Shown here piece after piece: positions 1-6,465 of a DNA stretch of 17,289 nucleotides (positions are counted from its first letter, which is position 1; the number at the start of each line of letters is the position of its first letter). Source of the stretch: JBGSOV01 sp964558715 (GTDB lineage Bacteria > Patescibacteriota > Gracilibacteria > CAIRYL01 > GCA-016699755); NCBI GenBank assembly GCA_964558715.1, contig CAZLFD010000030.1:1-17289 (forward strand), read 5' to 3'. Below the pieces are notes generated by a model that saw only the letters and a program-made list of their open reading frames with translations, ran no database searches and had not been told where the DNA came from. The position numbers and the translations under genes were made by a program.

Positions 1-26
1 ACCATTCTTTGTGAGTGAAAGAAAAG

Positions 27-48
27 TGTCACGGGAATTGGGGCTTAG
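27..48 (+). repeat. 22-nt upstream element, copy 1
   Basis: This 22-nt sequence begins TGTCACGG and ends GAATTGGGGCTTAG. It matches the reverse complement of 17243-17264 at 21 of 22 positions; the only change is G to A at the eighth base. It lies 23 nt upstream of a TTGACA box that precedes the gene at 126. The other copy lies upstream of the minus-strand gene at 17163, so both copies point the same way relative to transcription. Its position before the predicted promoters suggests a DNA-binding site rather than an RNA leader. The role is inferred. Confidence 0.75.
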
Positions 49-71
49 AAGAAACCAAAACTTTTTTTAAG

Positions 72-110
72 TTGACAAAATTAAAATAAGTACTTAATGT
101 TAATTTTGTC
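72..110 (+). promoter_or_regulatory. Candidate promoter overlapped by an inverted repeat
   Basis: A consensus -35 box TTGACA lies at 72-77. At 17-bp spacing the -10 position is TAATGT (95-100), a weak match. A perfect 11-bp inverted repeat, GACAAAATTAA at 74-84 and its complement at 100-110, brackets the interval, with a small palindrome TAAGTACTTA (87-96) near its centre. A dyad covering the -35 box and the start region is the usual layout of a repressor operator. The -10 assignment is uncertain; the dyad is directly visible. Confidence 0.5.
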
Positions 111-125
111 TATTTTCCCCTCCGC

Positions 126-740
126 ATGAACAAGCCAGCATCCCTCGGTGAGTATTTATCCAATTTGGCAACAAATAATGACACGCTTCAGGTACCTGCA
201 TTATTTCGGCCGCTATTTATAGATGCCGCCGATCTGCGGATGCTTACCGCTGGTATTTGCTTCCGCGATCAGGGTGTAGACGTTGCCGAAAGAGCTGACC
301 TGCCTAACGTACTTAAGTACCACACCAAAATTATGGAGGAAGATCAGGCACTCTTAGATCATTACGAAGCAGCGCTTAGCGCTATGCGATTTAGGATAAC
401 GGCATGGATAAGAGTATACTCCTCGGATGACAAAGGTAATTTTTTGCGACCTAGTACTTCGATACCGGATGACCACTCCCTATTGATAGCAAGGACGCCT
501 GATTTCTCGGAGCGTAATCCAAATAAAGTATGCTATGGGCCTGACCAAATCACTCCCGAGACCATCTCAAATGAGGACTATGATGCGTTCATTACCTGGG
601 TAAATTCCCTAAGAACAGCAATAAACCAAGAACTTTACAGCGTACATTATCGTAAGCAAGCACGAGATGAAGCGAGGCAATTTCTGGAAGTAGAACCTGA
701 TAATCAAGCAGCTGCGCGAGAAGCTTCTTCTCGCGAATGA
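126..740 (+). CDS. Hypothetical protein, 204 aa
   Basis: I do not recognise this protein. It has no signal peptide, membrane segment or familiar catalytic motif, so it is probably a soluble cytoplasmic protein. The N-terminal half looks mixed or helical, with a short hydrophobic patch (FRITAWIRVY, about residues 88-97). The middle is rich in Pro, Asp and Ser (about 105-145). The C-terminus (about 150-204) is strongly charged and probably helical, ending in an Ala/Arg/Glu-rich tail. The start at 126 is the first ATG after the promoter-like region; the leader is pyrimidine-rich (ttttcccctcc) and has no Shine-Dalgarno sequence. A textbook terminator follows 44 nt after the stop, so it is probably monocistronic. 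It shares a 22-nt upstream element with the PEPC-like gene at the other end of the window. Confidence 0.7.
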   Translation: MNKPASLGEYLSNLATNNDTLQVPALFRPLFIDAADLRMLTAGICFRDQGVDVAERADLPNVLKYHTKIMEEDQALLDHYEAALSAMRFRITAWIRVYSSDDKGNFLRPSTSIPDDHSLLIARTPDFSERNPNKVCYGPDQITPETISNEDYDAFITWVNSLRTAINQELYSVHYRKQARDEARQFLEVEPDNQAAAREASSRE

Positions 741-784
741 GACTTAGCCTGATTGATTGGTCTACGACCCTGCCTTTCAAAGCT

Positions 785-812
785 AGAGCAATCATCATGA
801 TTGCTCTTTTTT
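785..812 (+). terminator. Intrinsic terminator of the 204-aa gene
   Basis: AGAGCAATCAT (785-795) and its exact complement (797-807) form a perfect hairpin followed by a run of T residues (807-812). It lies 44 nt after the stop codon at 740. Stem, position and T tract all fit a rho-independent terminator on the plus strand. Confidence 0.85.
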
Positions 813-871
813 GCTTGAGAGTTTTTTCAAGCAGTCGATAAGACTACTCGAGCATTGCGTGATTCCATGTC

Positions 872-897
872 AAAAAAATCCGCTCTGATCGCAGATT
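872..897 (-). terminator. Likely intrinsic terminator of the GT4 gene
   Basis: Read on the minus strand, AATCTGC (897-891) pairs with GCGGATT (883-877), with one G:U pair and a 7-nt loop. The run of seven A residues on the plus strand (872-878) gives the T tract. It lies about 45 nt beyond the stop codon of the minus-strand gene ending at 941. A second small dyad, GAATCG/CGATTC (930-942), overlaps that stop codon. Confidence 0.65.
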
Positions 898-940
898 GTC
901 TCGGTCCCGAATCACTGTTCCCTGATCGCGAATCGTCGAT

Positions 941-2182
941 TCAATAATGAAACGCCGAATGCATCTCACCATACATCTGGTGAAGTTTTTCGGCTTGTTT
1001 ATCCCACGTTAAATGCGTTAGTTCGTGCCGCCCTTTTTTCGAAAGCGTTTTGTGCAAAGCGGAATAATGGAGCGCGGCAAGAATGTAGTGCGCCATTTTG
1101 TCTACATTCCAAAAATCGGCAGATAATGAGTTTCCGAGTACTTCACGTGCGCCAGACTGTTTGCTCATAATTACCGGAATTCCGCGTTGTGCTGCCTCGA
1201 TAGCCGAAAGACCGAAAGGCTCAGAAACAGACGGCATTACGTAAACATCGGTATTACTAAAGGCTTCTTCGCGGCCAACTTCATCAAGAAAACCAAGCGG
1301 AATCACGTGATTGCTAATACCGCTGTGAGCGATTTCTTTGAGGACATCAGGTAACATACCACCGGTTCCGGCGATAAGAAATTGTACATTGCGCTCTTTT
1401 TCGAGTACGCGTTTGGCAATCTTTACAAACCAATCTGGGCCTTTTTGCAAAGCAACACGACCCAAGAAAAGTACTGTTTTGCGCTCTTTGAAGCGGTCGT
1501 ATTCGTACTGAGTACGATTGGAAACGGCTTCGCAGCCATTGTGCAACACTTGGATTTTGTCGCCATTGATGCCGTAGTGTTTTTTCAGCAGCTCTTTCGT
1601 GTAATTGCTTACCGCGATAATGCGGTCGGCTTGTTCCATGCCATTGCGCTCGCGGTCGTAGATCTCTTGGTTGGGGTTGCCACCGGTGCGGTCCATTTCG
1701 GTAGCATGTACGTGGGCGACAAATGGTGTACCCTGGCGCTCTTTTACTTTGACTGCAGCAGGAAACGTGATCCAGTCATGACCATGCACCAGATGAAAAC
1801 TCCGCTCACTGGCAAGCTTGTCCATTTCTTGCGCGTAGCGTTCGATTTCAGACATCAAATTATCGCTATACAGCGTATTCGATGGATCCTTACCGGCATG
1901 TGCTTTTACTTCTTCAGCATACGATTCGGCCGTTACATACGGGTTCGAAAGGGAACTCTTGATGCGGATCATTTCAAATGTCATCTCACTATCGCAGGCT
2001 GCGACTTCAAACTCTTGCTCGTGCCCACCTTTTTCTTTGATCTGCGTAAACACGAAATTCGGCAAGGCAAAACACACTGGAACCCCGCGACGCGCGAGTG
2101 ACATGGCCAGATTTTTCGTGGCCACACCCAAGCCTCCAGAATGCAGTGGAGGAAATTCCCAGCCGAGCATGAGGGCTTTCAT
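941..2182 (-). CDS. GT4 glycosyltransferase, glycogen-synthase-like
   Basis: This 413-residue protein is a retaining GT-B glycosyltransferase of family GT4. The N-terminus (MKALMLGWEFPPLHSGGLG, 1-19) carries the Gly-rich nucleotide-sugar loop typical of glycogen and starch synthase relatives. HGHDW is at 133-137. The conserved stretch HVHATEMDRTGGNP (157-170) and a following IIAVSNYTK mark the acceptor domain. The donor-binding half begins at LFLGRVALQKG (238-248), and the EX7E motif is E321-E329 (EPFGLSAIE). Length is normal for the family. Expected activity is transfer of glucose from ADP- or UDP-glucose to an alpha-glucan in the cytoplasm. The substrate is inferred mainly from the divergent neighbour, which resembles a glycogen debranching enzyme. 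No Shine-Dalgarno sequence precedes the start. A surface-polysaccharide transferase is the main alternative. Confidence 0.85.
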   Translation of the reverse strand: MKALMLGWEFPPLHSGGLGVATKNLAMSLARRGVPVCFALPNFVFTQIKEKGGHEQEFEVAACDSEMTFEMIRIKSSLSNPYVTAESYAEEVKAHAGKDPSNTLYSDNLMSEIERYAQEMDKLASERSFHLVHGHDWITFPAAVKVKERQGTPFVAHVHATEMDRTGGNPNQEIYDRERNGMEQADRIIAVSNYTKELLKKHYGINGDKIQVLHNGCEAVSNRTQYEYDRFKERKTVLFLGRVALQKGPDWFVKIAKRVLEKERNVQFLIAGTGGMLPDVLKEIAHSGISNHVIPLGFLDEVGREEAFSNTDVYVMPSVSEPFGLSAIEAAQRGIPVIMSKQSGAREVLGNSLSADFWNVDKMAHYILAALHYSALHKTLSKKGRHELTHLTWDKQAEKLHQMYGEMHSAFHY

Positions 2183-2209
2183 TTGGTTTTGATGTTTATC
2201 TGAATTTAT

Positions 2210-2258
2210 ATCCTATAATACACCTGTTTTGCTTTAGAAGCAAGCGAAATTATAGGAT
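2210..2258. promoter_or_regulatory. Divergent control region with nested inverted repeats
   Basis: ATCCTATAAT (2210-2219) and its exact complement (2249-2258) form a 10-bp inverted repeat 29 nt apart. Each arm contains TATAAT, one reading rightwards (2214-2219) and one leftwards (2254-2249), so each could be the -10 box of one divergent gene. Between them is a second dyad, TTGCTT/AAGCAA (2229-2234 and 2238-2243). No good -35 partner is visible; TTGATG at 2189-2194 is a weak option for the rightward box. The layout fits one operator controlling both alpha-glucan genes. The rest of 2183-2410 holds a short dyad ACTACA/TGTAGT (2289-2308) and nothing else recognised. Confidence 0.5.
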
Positions 2259-2410
2259 TTTTACTAAACACATCTGACTGAACAAAATACTACAATGTAA
2301 CATGTAGTTGTAAGCGCATTTTGCTGCGGTTCTCGTCTGCAAACTGCAGCCTTCTTTCAATTATTTCGGTTCGATTCCGTTCTCTGTAAAAAACAGTTAG
2401 GCTTATATCG

Positions 2411-4135
2411 ATGCAAACGACTCTGCAAAACAACGGAAAAAGTGGCTATCTCGCGCTTGGCAAACAAACCGAGACAAAATACCAAGGCAGTTTTTTTTCG
2501 GATGGAAATTCACTCGTGCGAGCGCTTGAAGATACGCACATCGATGACCAAAAGACTGCCAAGAAAATCTGGCAAACAGACAAAACGGCTTTTCGAAGCT
2601 GGATAAACAGTATCCAGGAAGCGTTTCAGTTTCAGGGTGATACGGTTTTGTACGAACGACGCGGCAATGCAACAACGACTATTTTTTTGGATGTAAAGCA
2701 GAGCTACGATAATCGCAGTTTTGGCCGCCATTATTCTGTAGAGGAGCATGAGAATGGGCTACTGATCCGCTACAATAAAACGCATGATGCAAGTGAGGAG
2801 CAGACTTTTGGTGAATATGAGTATTTCGTTTTTCTTTGCTTGTCTGCAGGTGATATTCATTTGACCGAAAATTGGATCCGGCATGAATACAGCTACGATG
2901 CAGCGCGTGAAGGAACTTCTGGCGAACGCTATGTGTTTCGTTTACTCACGACTACGGCGACGAAATGGACGTTGACTATGGGGAAAGAGAAAAAGAAAGT
3001 ACTCGCTGAAGCGAAGCAGCATGTGGGATTTTTGGCGGACTCAACATCACTATTTGAACAAATAAGGTGTTCATCATCCGATGCAGCGGGTGCAGCGAAA
3101 TCCGCCCTGCTTGGATTACTTTCTACTATGCACGGAAGAATCGGGTTGCTGGCAGGCTTCCCTTGGTTTTTTCAGTATTGGACGCGCGATGAAGCGATAA
3201 GTGCTGGCGGTTTGGTATTGGCCGGAAAAGTAAAGCAGGCGAAGCAGATCCTTTTGCACCTTATCGGGCAGATAGATACCGAAGGCCGCATTCCAAACCG
3301 AATTCCCGCAGCTGACCTTGGCTGTGCCGACGGCGTCGGTTGGACGTTCTCGCGCCTCCACCAATTATACGACAAAGGAGAACTGACAACAACGGAACAA
3401 AAAGCAGTAGCAGCTGCACTCACCGCATCCCTCACGCGATTGGAAGATAATCTCTTTCAACAAGGCCTCGTCTATAATCGTCGGCTCGAAACATGGATGG
3501 ACACCGTCTGCGAAAACGATGTTCGCGAAGGCTTTCGCATCGAAATACAAGCATTGACACTCCGAATGTACGCCTTTACATTTGAACTGACTGGCAAGCA
3601 AGAGTATCGGCAAAAAGAAGAGAAGATGCGCCAACGAGTACGAGATGAGTTTTGGAATAAGACGAGCCTACGCGATGGCAAGGGCGATGGTACGATCCGC
3701 CCGAATCTCTTTTTGGCGGCGTATGCCTATCCGCAATTCCTGAATCAGAAGGAGTGGGAACGTTGTTTCGACGTTGCCTTAGAAAAGTTGTGGCTGCCGT
3801 GGGGCGGGCTAGCAACGATTGAAAAGGATCATCCGTTGTATCGGGAATGTTATACCGGTCAAAACAATCAGAGCTATCATCGCGGTGATTCGTGGTTTTT
3901 TGTAAATGATTTCGCTGCTATCGCGCTGCACCGCTGTAACTCGAAAAAATACAAAAAATATGTGGAGGCGATCTATGCCGCTTCAGAAAAGGACATCTTG
4001 AAAAAGGGGGCTTTCGGCGCCGCGAGTGAAGTCAGCTCTGCAGCAAAACTGACGAGCCACGGATGCTGGAGCCAGGCGTGGAGCAATGCATTGTTTTTGG
4101 AGCTGAACAATGAAATATGCAAGTCTAGCTCATGA
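2411..4135 (+). CDS. Amylo-alpha-1,6-glucosidase / glycogen debranching-like protein
   Basis: The 574-residue protein resembles the GDE_C/GH133-type six-hairpin glucosidases that remove alpha-1,6 branch residues from glycogen. Residues 1-220 form a mostly beta N-terminal domain. The (alpha/alpha)6 catalytic domain runs from about 225 to the end. Landmarks in order are GFPWFFQYWTRDEAI (249-263), EGRIPNR (291-297), ETWMDT (360-365), QALTLRMYAF (380-389), YHRGDSWFFVNDFAAIAL (489-506), GAASEVS (536-542) and GCWSQAWS (551-558). These match the order in known debranching enzymes. Acidic residues such as D260, D364 and E540 are plausible active-site groups, but I cannot assign them firmly. It has no signal peptide, so it is cytoplasmic. 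It is divergent from a glycogen-synthase-like gene 228 bp away, supporting a small alpha-glucan storage module. A general GH15-like glucoamylase is the alternative. Confidence 0.8.
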   Translation: MQTTLQNNGKSGYLALGKQTETKYQGSFFSDGNSLVRALEDTHIDDQKTAKKIWQTDKTAFRSWINSIQEAFQFQGDTVLYERRGNATTTIFLDVKQSYDNRSFGRHYSVEEHENGLLIRYNKTHDASEEQTFGEYEYFVFLCLSAGDIHLTENWIRHEYSYDAAREGTSGERYVFRLLTTTATKWTLTMGKEKKKVLAEAKQHVGFLADSTSLFEQIRCSSSDAAGAAKSALLGLLSTMHGRIGLLAGFPWFFQYWTRDEAISAGGLVLAGKVKQAKQILLHLIGQIDTEGRIPNRIPAADLGCADGVGWTFSRLHQLYDKGELTTTEQKAVAAALTASLTRLEDNLFQQGLVYNRRLETWMDTVCENDVREGFRIEIQALTLRMYAFTFELTGKQEYRQKEEKMRQRVRDEFWNKTSLRDGKGDGTIRPNLFLAAYAYPQFLNQKEWERCFDVALEKLWLPWGGLATIEKDHPLYRECYTGQNNQSYHRGDSWFFVNDFAAIALHRCNSKKYKKYVEAIYAASEKDILKKGAFGAASEVSSAAKLTSHGCWSQAWSNALFLELNNEICKSSS

Positions 4136-4190
4136 GTAATGGATTTCGGATTTAAGAAGAGTTTTTTTGCCCCCTTACCACTCTTCTGTT

Positions 4191-4246
4191 CCCTTCGACA
4201 AGCTCCCCTCGACCATACTTTGGGGCCAGCATGGTCTACGACAAGC
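4191..4246. repeat. Intergenic hairpin bounded by CGACAAGC direct repeats
   Basis: CCCTTCGACAAGCTC (4191-4205) resembles one arm of a palindromic repeat that I remember as widespread in bacterial intergenic DNA, but the second arm is missing. CGACAAGC recurs at 4239-4246. Between them GACCAT (4211-4216) pairs with ATGGTC (4231-4236), and TGG/CCA pair inside the loop. It may be a decayed palindromic repeat. AGAAGAG/CTCTTCT (4155-4161 and 4181-4187) is a further dyad just upstream, with T7 inside its loop; it could help end the debranching-enzyme transcript. Confidence 0.4.
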
Positions 4247-4291
4247 GATGAGGCTGCGCATATAGCCTACTCTTAGAAAATACAGACATAT

Positions 4292-4311
4292 GGGCACAAA
4301 ATTTTGTGCCC
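4292..4311. repeat. 20-bp perfect palindrome between convergent genes
   Basis: GGGCACAAAA (4292-4301) is followed immediately by its exact reverse complement (4302-4311). The site lies between the plus-strand debranching enzyme (stop 4135) and the minus-strand protease (stop 4420). As RNA it folds the same on either strand, so it could act as a bidirectional 3'-end hairpin, although no T tract follows on either side. A symmetric protein-binding site is also possible. Confidence 0.55.
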
Positions 4312-4368
4312 CTCCGTTCAAGCTACCCAATCGTCAGTTGCCAGATATCAGATAACAACCTGACATGG

Positions 4369-4407
4369 CACCTCCTGTTTGCTTATCTTGCGACTTACCA
4401 TTTATAG
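4369..4407 (+). repeat. Degenerate intergenic repeat, copy 1
   Basis: Block A (4369-4383, ending TGTTTGCT) and block B (4387-4407, beginning CTTGCGACT) both recur in the same order and orientation at 11629-11643 and 11676-11696. Block A matches at 13 of 15 positions and block B at 16 of 21. Every mismatch I see is a transition. The blocks are 3 nt apart here and 32 nt apart in the other copy. Confidence 0.5.
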
Positions 4408-4419
4408 CTTACATCTTCC

Positions 4420-6351
4420 TCACGGTTGATATGCTTGTAGGTTCCACTTGTCGTTATTGCAGGTGCCATCCTTCTTACAGCCACACTTGTACTGGCCGTC
4501 GATTTCAAGGCAGATAAACGAGAGGAAATAATTCGGTTGATTCGGGGTAGCAAACAGCGAAAGCCCAAGTTTGGCTTCGTCTTGATACCAATCATCACCC
4601 ACAAGGTTTTCCCCAGAATAGGGTACCTGGACCCAGTCGTTATTTACGTATACCCAGCCTTTTGAGTAGACGAGCATCTTTTTGCTCGCGCCGCTTACCG
4701 TTGCTGAGATGGCGTTTGGCGTGCATCGCACTTTCATCAAATTCTCGGTTGCGGCAGATGTCGGGTCGTAGGATACGCCAAAATCGTTGGTATCGGGCAT
4801 ATCGGCAGGGCCGTTTATAAGATGACAGTCGCGATCAGCGCTACCGGCAGTAACCGCCGCCACCGCTTTTTCGGCACTAAAAAATCCGCATCCAGAGCGA
4901 GTGTCGTTCCCTGGTTCGCCAATATCTTCAGCCGTGTCACAGAGTGTTTCGGCGATTTGTAATGGGGAAAGTGTCGGGTTTTTCTCGAGCATCAACGCGG
5001 CAATACCCACCACGTGCGGGGCAGACATCGAGGTTCCGCTTTGCTCGGTATAACGCTCTCCTGGGTATGAACTGAGAATCTTGTGCCCTGGCGCCACTCC
5101 ATCGACTAAGTCTTGGAATGATCCAGAATATGACGTGACATTTTTATTCGCATCCGTAGCGCCCACTGCAAGTACATATTGGCAGATTGCCGGAGCTTGT
5201 GGGCGATTCGGCCCCGCGTTTCCGCTGGAAGCGATGAGAAAGACTCCCGCAGCATAGGCTTTTTGGATGACATCGTGTTCTATCGTGGGGCAACTGATGT
5301 TGGGCGAACCTAAGCTCAAGTTGATAACATCGGCACCGTTTTGCCAGGCATAATCAATCGCGTTGACGATAGAAAGGGTTGTGGCAGAACCGCCAGAACC
5401 AAAGACCTTGAGTGGCATGAGCGTCGCATCCGGAGCTACGCCTACTACACCACTCGAATCTTTTTTCGCGACCGAAATTCCGGAAGTATGCGTTCCATGC
5501 GGAAAGGAATTATTCCGCGGATTGTTGTCATCATTGCGAAAATCCCAACCGTTACAGTCGTCGATAAAACCGTTCAAATCATCATCTACGTTATTGGTGC
5601 AATTTTCATTAGTATTTTTGAAGATATTCGGTTTTAAGTCGGGATGATCAATATCGACACCAGAGTCAATATTCGCGACGATTACTCCTTTTCCGGTATA
5701 TCCTTGATTCCAAACGACATCGGCTCGCACACCGGCATTATTGGCATTGTTGAAGACGCCATACAGATTCTCGGCGTTTTCGCGGTCGGCAGCAAATGGC
5801 TCGACTACAGCTTGATTTTGATAGTAGAGATAATTTGGCTGCGCGTATGCGACTTCGGGGTTGTCGGTGAGCTCGGCTAAAAGTGCTTCTGTAGAAGACG
5901 ATTGGCTGCGCGCCACACCAAAGACAAACTGTTCGCTGTACTCAGAGTCTGAAAATGATTGCGCACGCACTGTGCCAAGACGCTCCATCCGCTCACGCAC
6001 TTTCGTGTTGCGAAGATTGCGCGTATCAAAAACCACTTGCGGATCGATGCTGATGCCTTTTTCTCGTGCCTGAATACGCTCTTCCATGACTGCTTGGGTC
6101 AGATCGGTCTGGCCGGCAGTGTTGACAAAATTCAACCCGAGAGAATTGATTTCAGCGCGGTCTGGGCGTGAGGGGTCGGTCTTAAAAACGACGATCGCCT
6201 CGCCTTCTACAAAGAGTGGCATATCGCGCGAGATGATATTGTTCGGCAGATTATCTGCTTGAGAACGGGTTTGCTGAATTCCCGCAAAAAAGATCACAGC
6301 GAAAAGCAGCAAGACAATCGGGAGCGAGGTGAGTACAAAACGATGATTCAT
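4420..6351 (-). CDS. Secreted subtilisin-like serine protease (S8 family)
   Basis: A 643-residue preproprotein. Residues 1-32 are a signal peptide (hydrophobic 7-24, likely cleavage after SQA). Residues 45-178 look like an inhibitor_I9-type propeptide, ending near NPEVAYAQPNYLYY. The S8 catalytic domain spans about 195-500. Its triad is D229 (ANIDSGVD), H285 (HGTHTSG) and S441 (GTSMSAPH), with oxyanion residue N378 (SSGNAGP). An Asp/Asn-rich insert (247-280) is probably a calcium site, as in other secreted subtilases. The C-terminal 135 residues contain six cysteines (C509, C543, C614, C623, C625, C631) and end in a beta-rich module, WKxx-like KWNLQAYQP, probably disulfide-bonded. All key residues are present, so it should be active outside the cell. 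It lies 114 nt downstream of the SLH surface protein on the same strand but has its own promoter-like sequence. Confidence 0.95.
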   Translation of the reverse strand: MNHRFVLTSLPIVLLLFAVIFFAGIQQTRSQADNLPNNIISRDMPLFVEGEAIVVFKTDPSRPDRAEINSLGLNFVNTAGQTDLTQAVMEERIQAREKGISIDPQVVFDTRNLRNTKVRERMERLGTVRAQSFSDSEYSEQFVFGVARSQSSSTEALLAELTDNPEVAYAQPNYLYYQNQAVVEPFAADRENAENLYGVFNNANNAGVRADVVWNQGYTGKGVIVANIDSGVDIDHPDLKPNIFKNTNENCTNNVDDDLNGFIDDCNGWDFRNDDNNPRNNSFPHGTHTSGISVAKKDSSGVVGVAPDATLMPLKVFGSGGSATTLSIVNAIDYAWQNGADVINLSLGSPNISCPTIEHDVIQKAYAAGVFLIASSGNAGPNRPQAPAICQYVLAVGATDANKNVTSYSGSFQDLVDGVAPGHKILSSYPGERYTEQSGTSMSAPHVVGIAALMLEKNPTLSPLQIAETLCDTAEDIGEPGNDTRSGCGFFSAEKAVAAVTAGSADRDCHLINGPADMPDTNDFGVSYDPTSAATENLMKVRCTPNAISATVSGASKKMLVYSKGWVYVNNDWVQVPYSGENLVGDDWYQDEAKLGLSLFATPNQPNYFLSFICLEIDGQYKCGCKKDGTCNNDKWNLQAYQP

Positions 6352-6372
6352 TGTTGTGTTTAAATTCCTTAA

Positions 6373-6401
6373 AGTATATCAATTTTTTCGTCATTTTGGA
6401 A
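6373..6401 (-). promoter_or_regulatory. Candidate promoter of the protease gene
   Basis: On the minus strand a -10 box TATACT (6378-6373) has TTCCAA (6401-6396) 17 bp upstream as a weak -35. The predicted start of transcription leaves a leader of about 15 nt. An AAGGAA (6370-6365) lies too close to the transcript start and too far from the ATG to be a convincing ribosome site. Confidence 0.4.
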
Positions 6402-6440
6402 GCAGATTTCAGGCCGCCGGATGCCAGACAACGACATGAA

Positions 6441-6454
6441 AGGGGCGCTCCCCT
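6441..6454 (-). terminator. Weak GC hairpin after the SLH protein gene
   Basis: AGGGG and CCCCT flank a 4-nt loop, 11 nt beyond the stop codon at 6466 on the minus strand. Only three T residues follow, so it is a weak terminator at best. Some transcripts may read through into the protease gene. Confidence 0.35.
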
Positions 6455-6465
6455 CTTGCTGTTTG

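Noticed and set aside
1382..2101. A long plus-strand open frame opposite the GT4 gene
   Set aside because: It is antisense to a protein with clear family motifs and its translation has no recognisable features.
2210..2258. An invertible promoter segment between the two glycogen genes
   Set aside because: A 29-bp interval with 10-bp arms is too short for known site-specific inversion systems, and no recombinase is nearby.
4334..4366. A minus-strand 10-codon frame with a perfect AGGAGG four bases before its ATG
   Set aside because: Real genes here do not use SD sites, the peptide is only ten residues, and the AGGAGG lies inside the degenerate repeat block.
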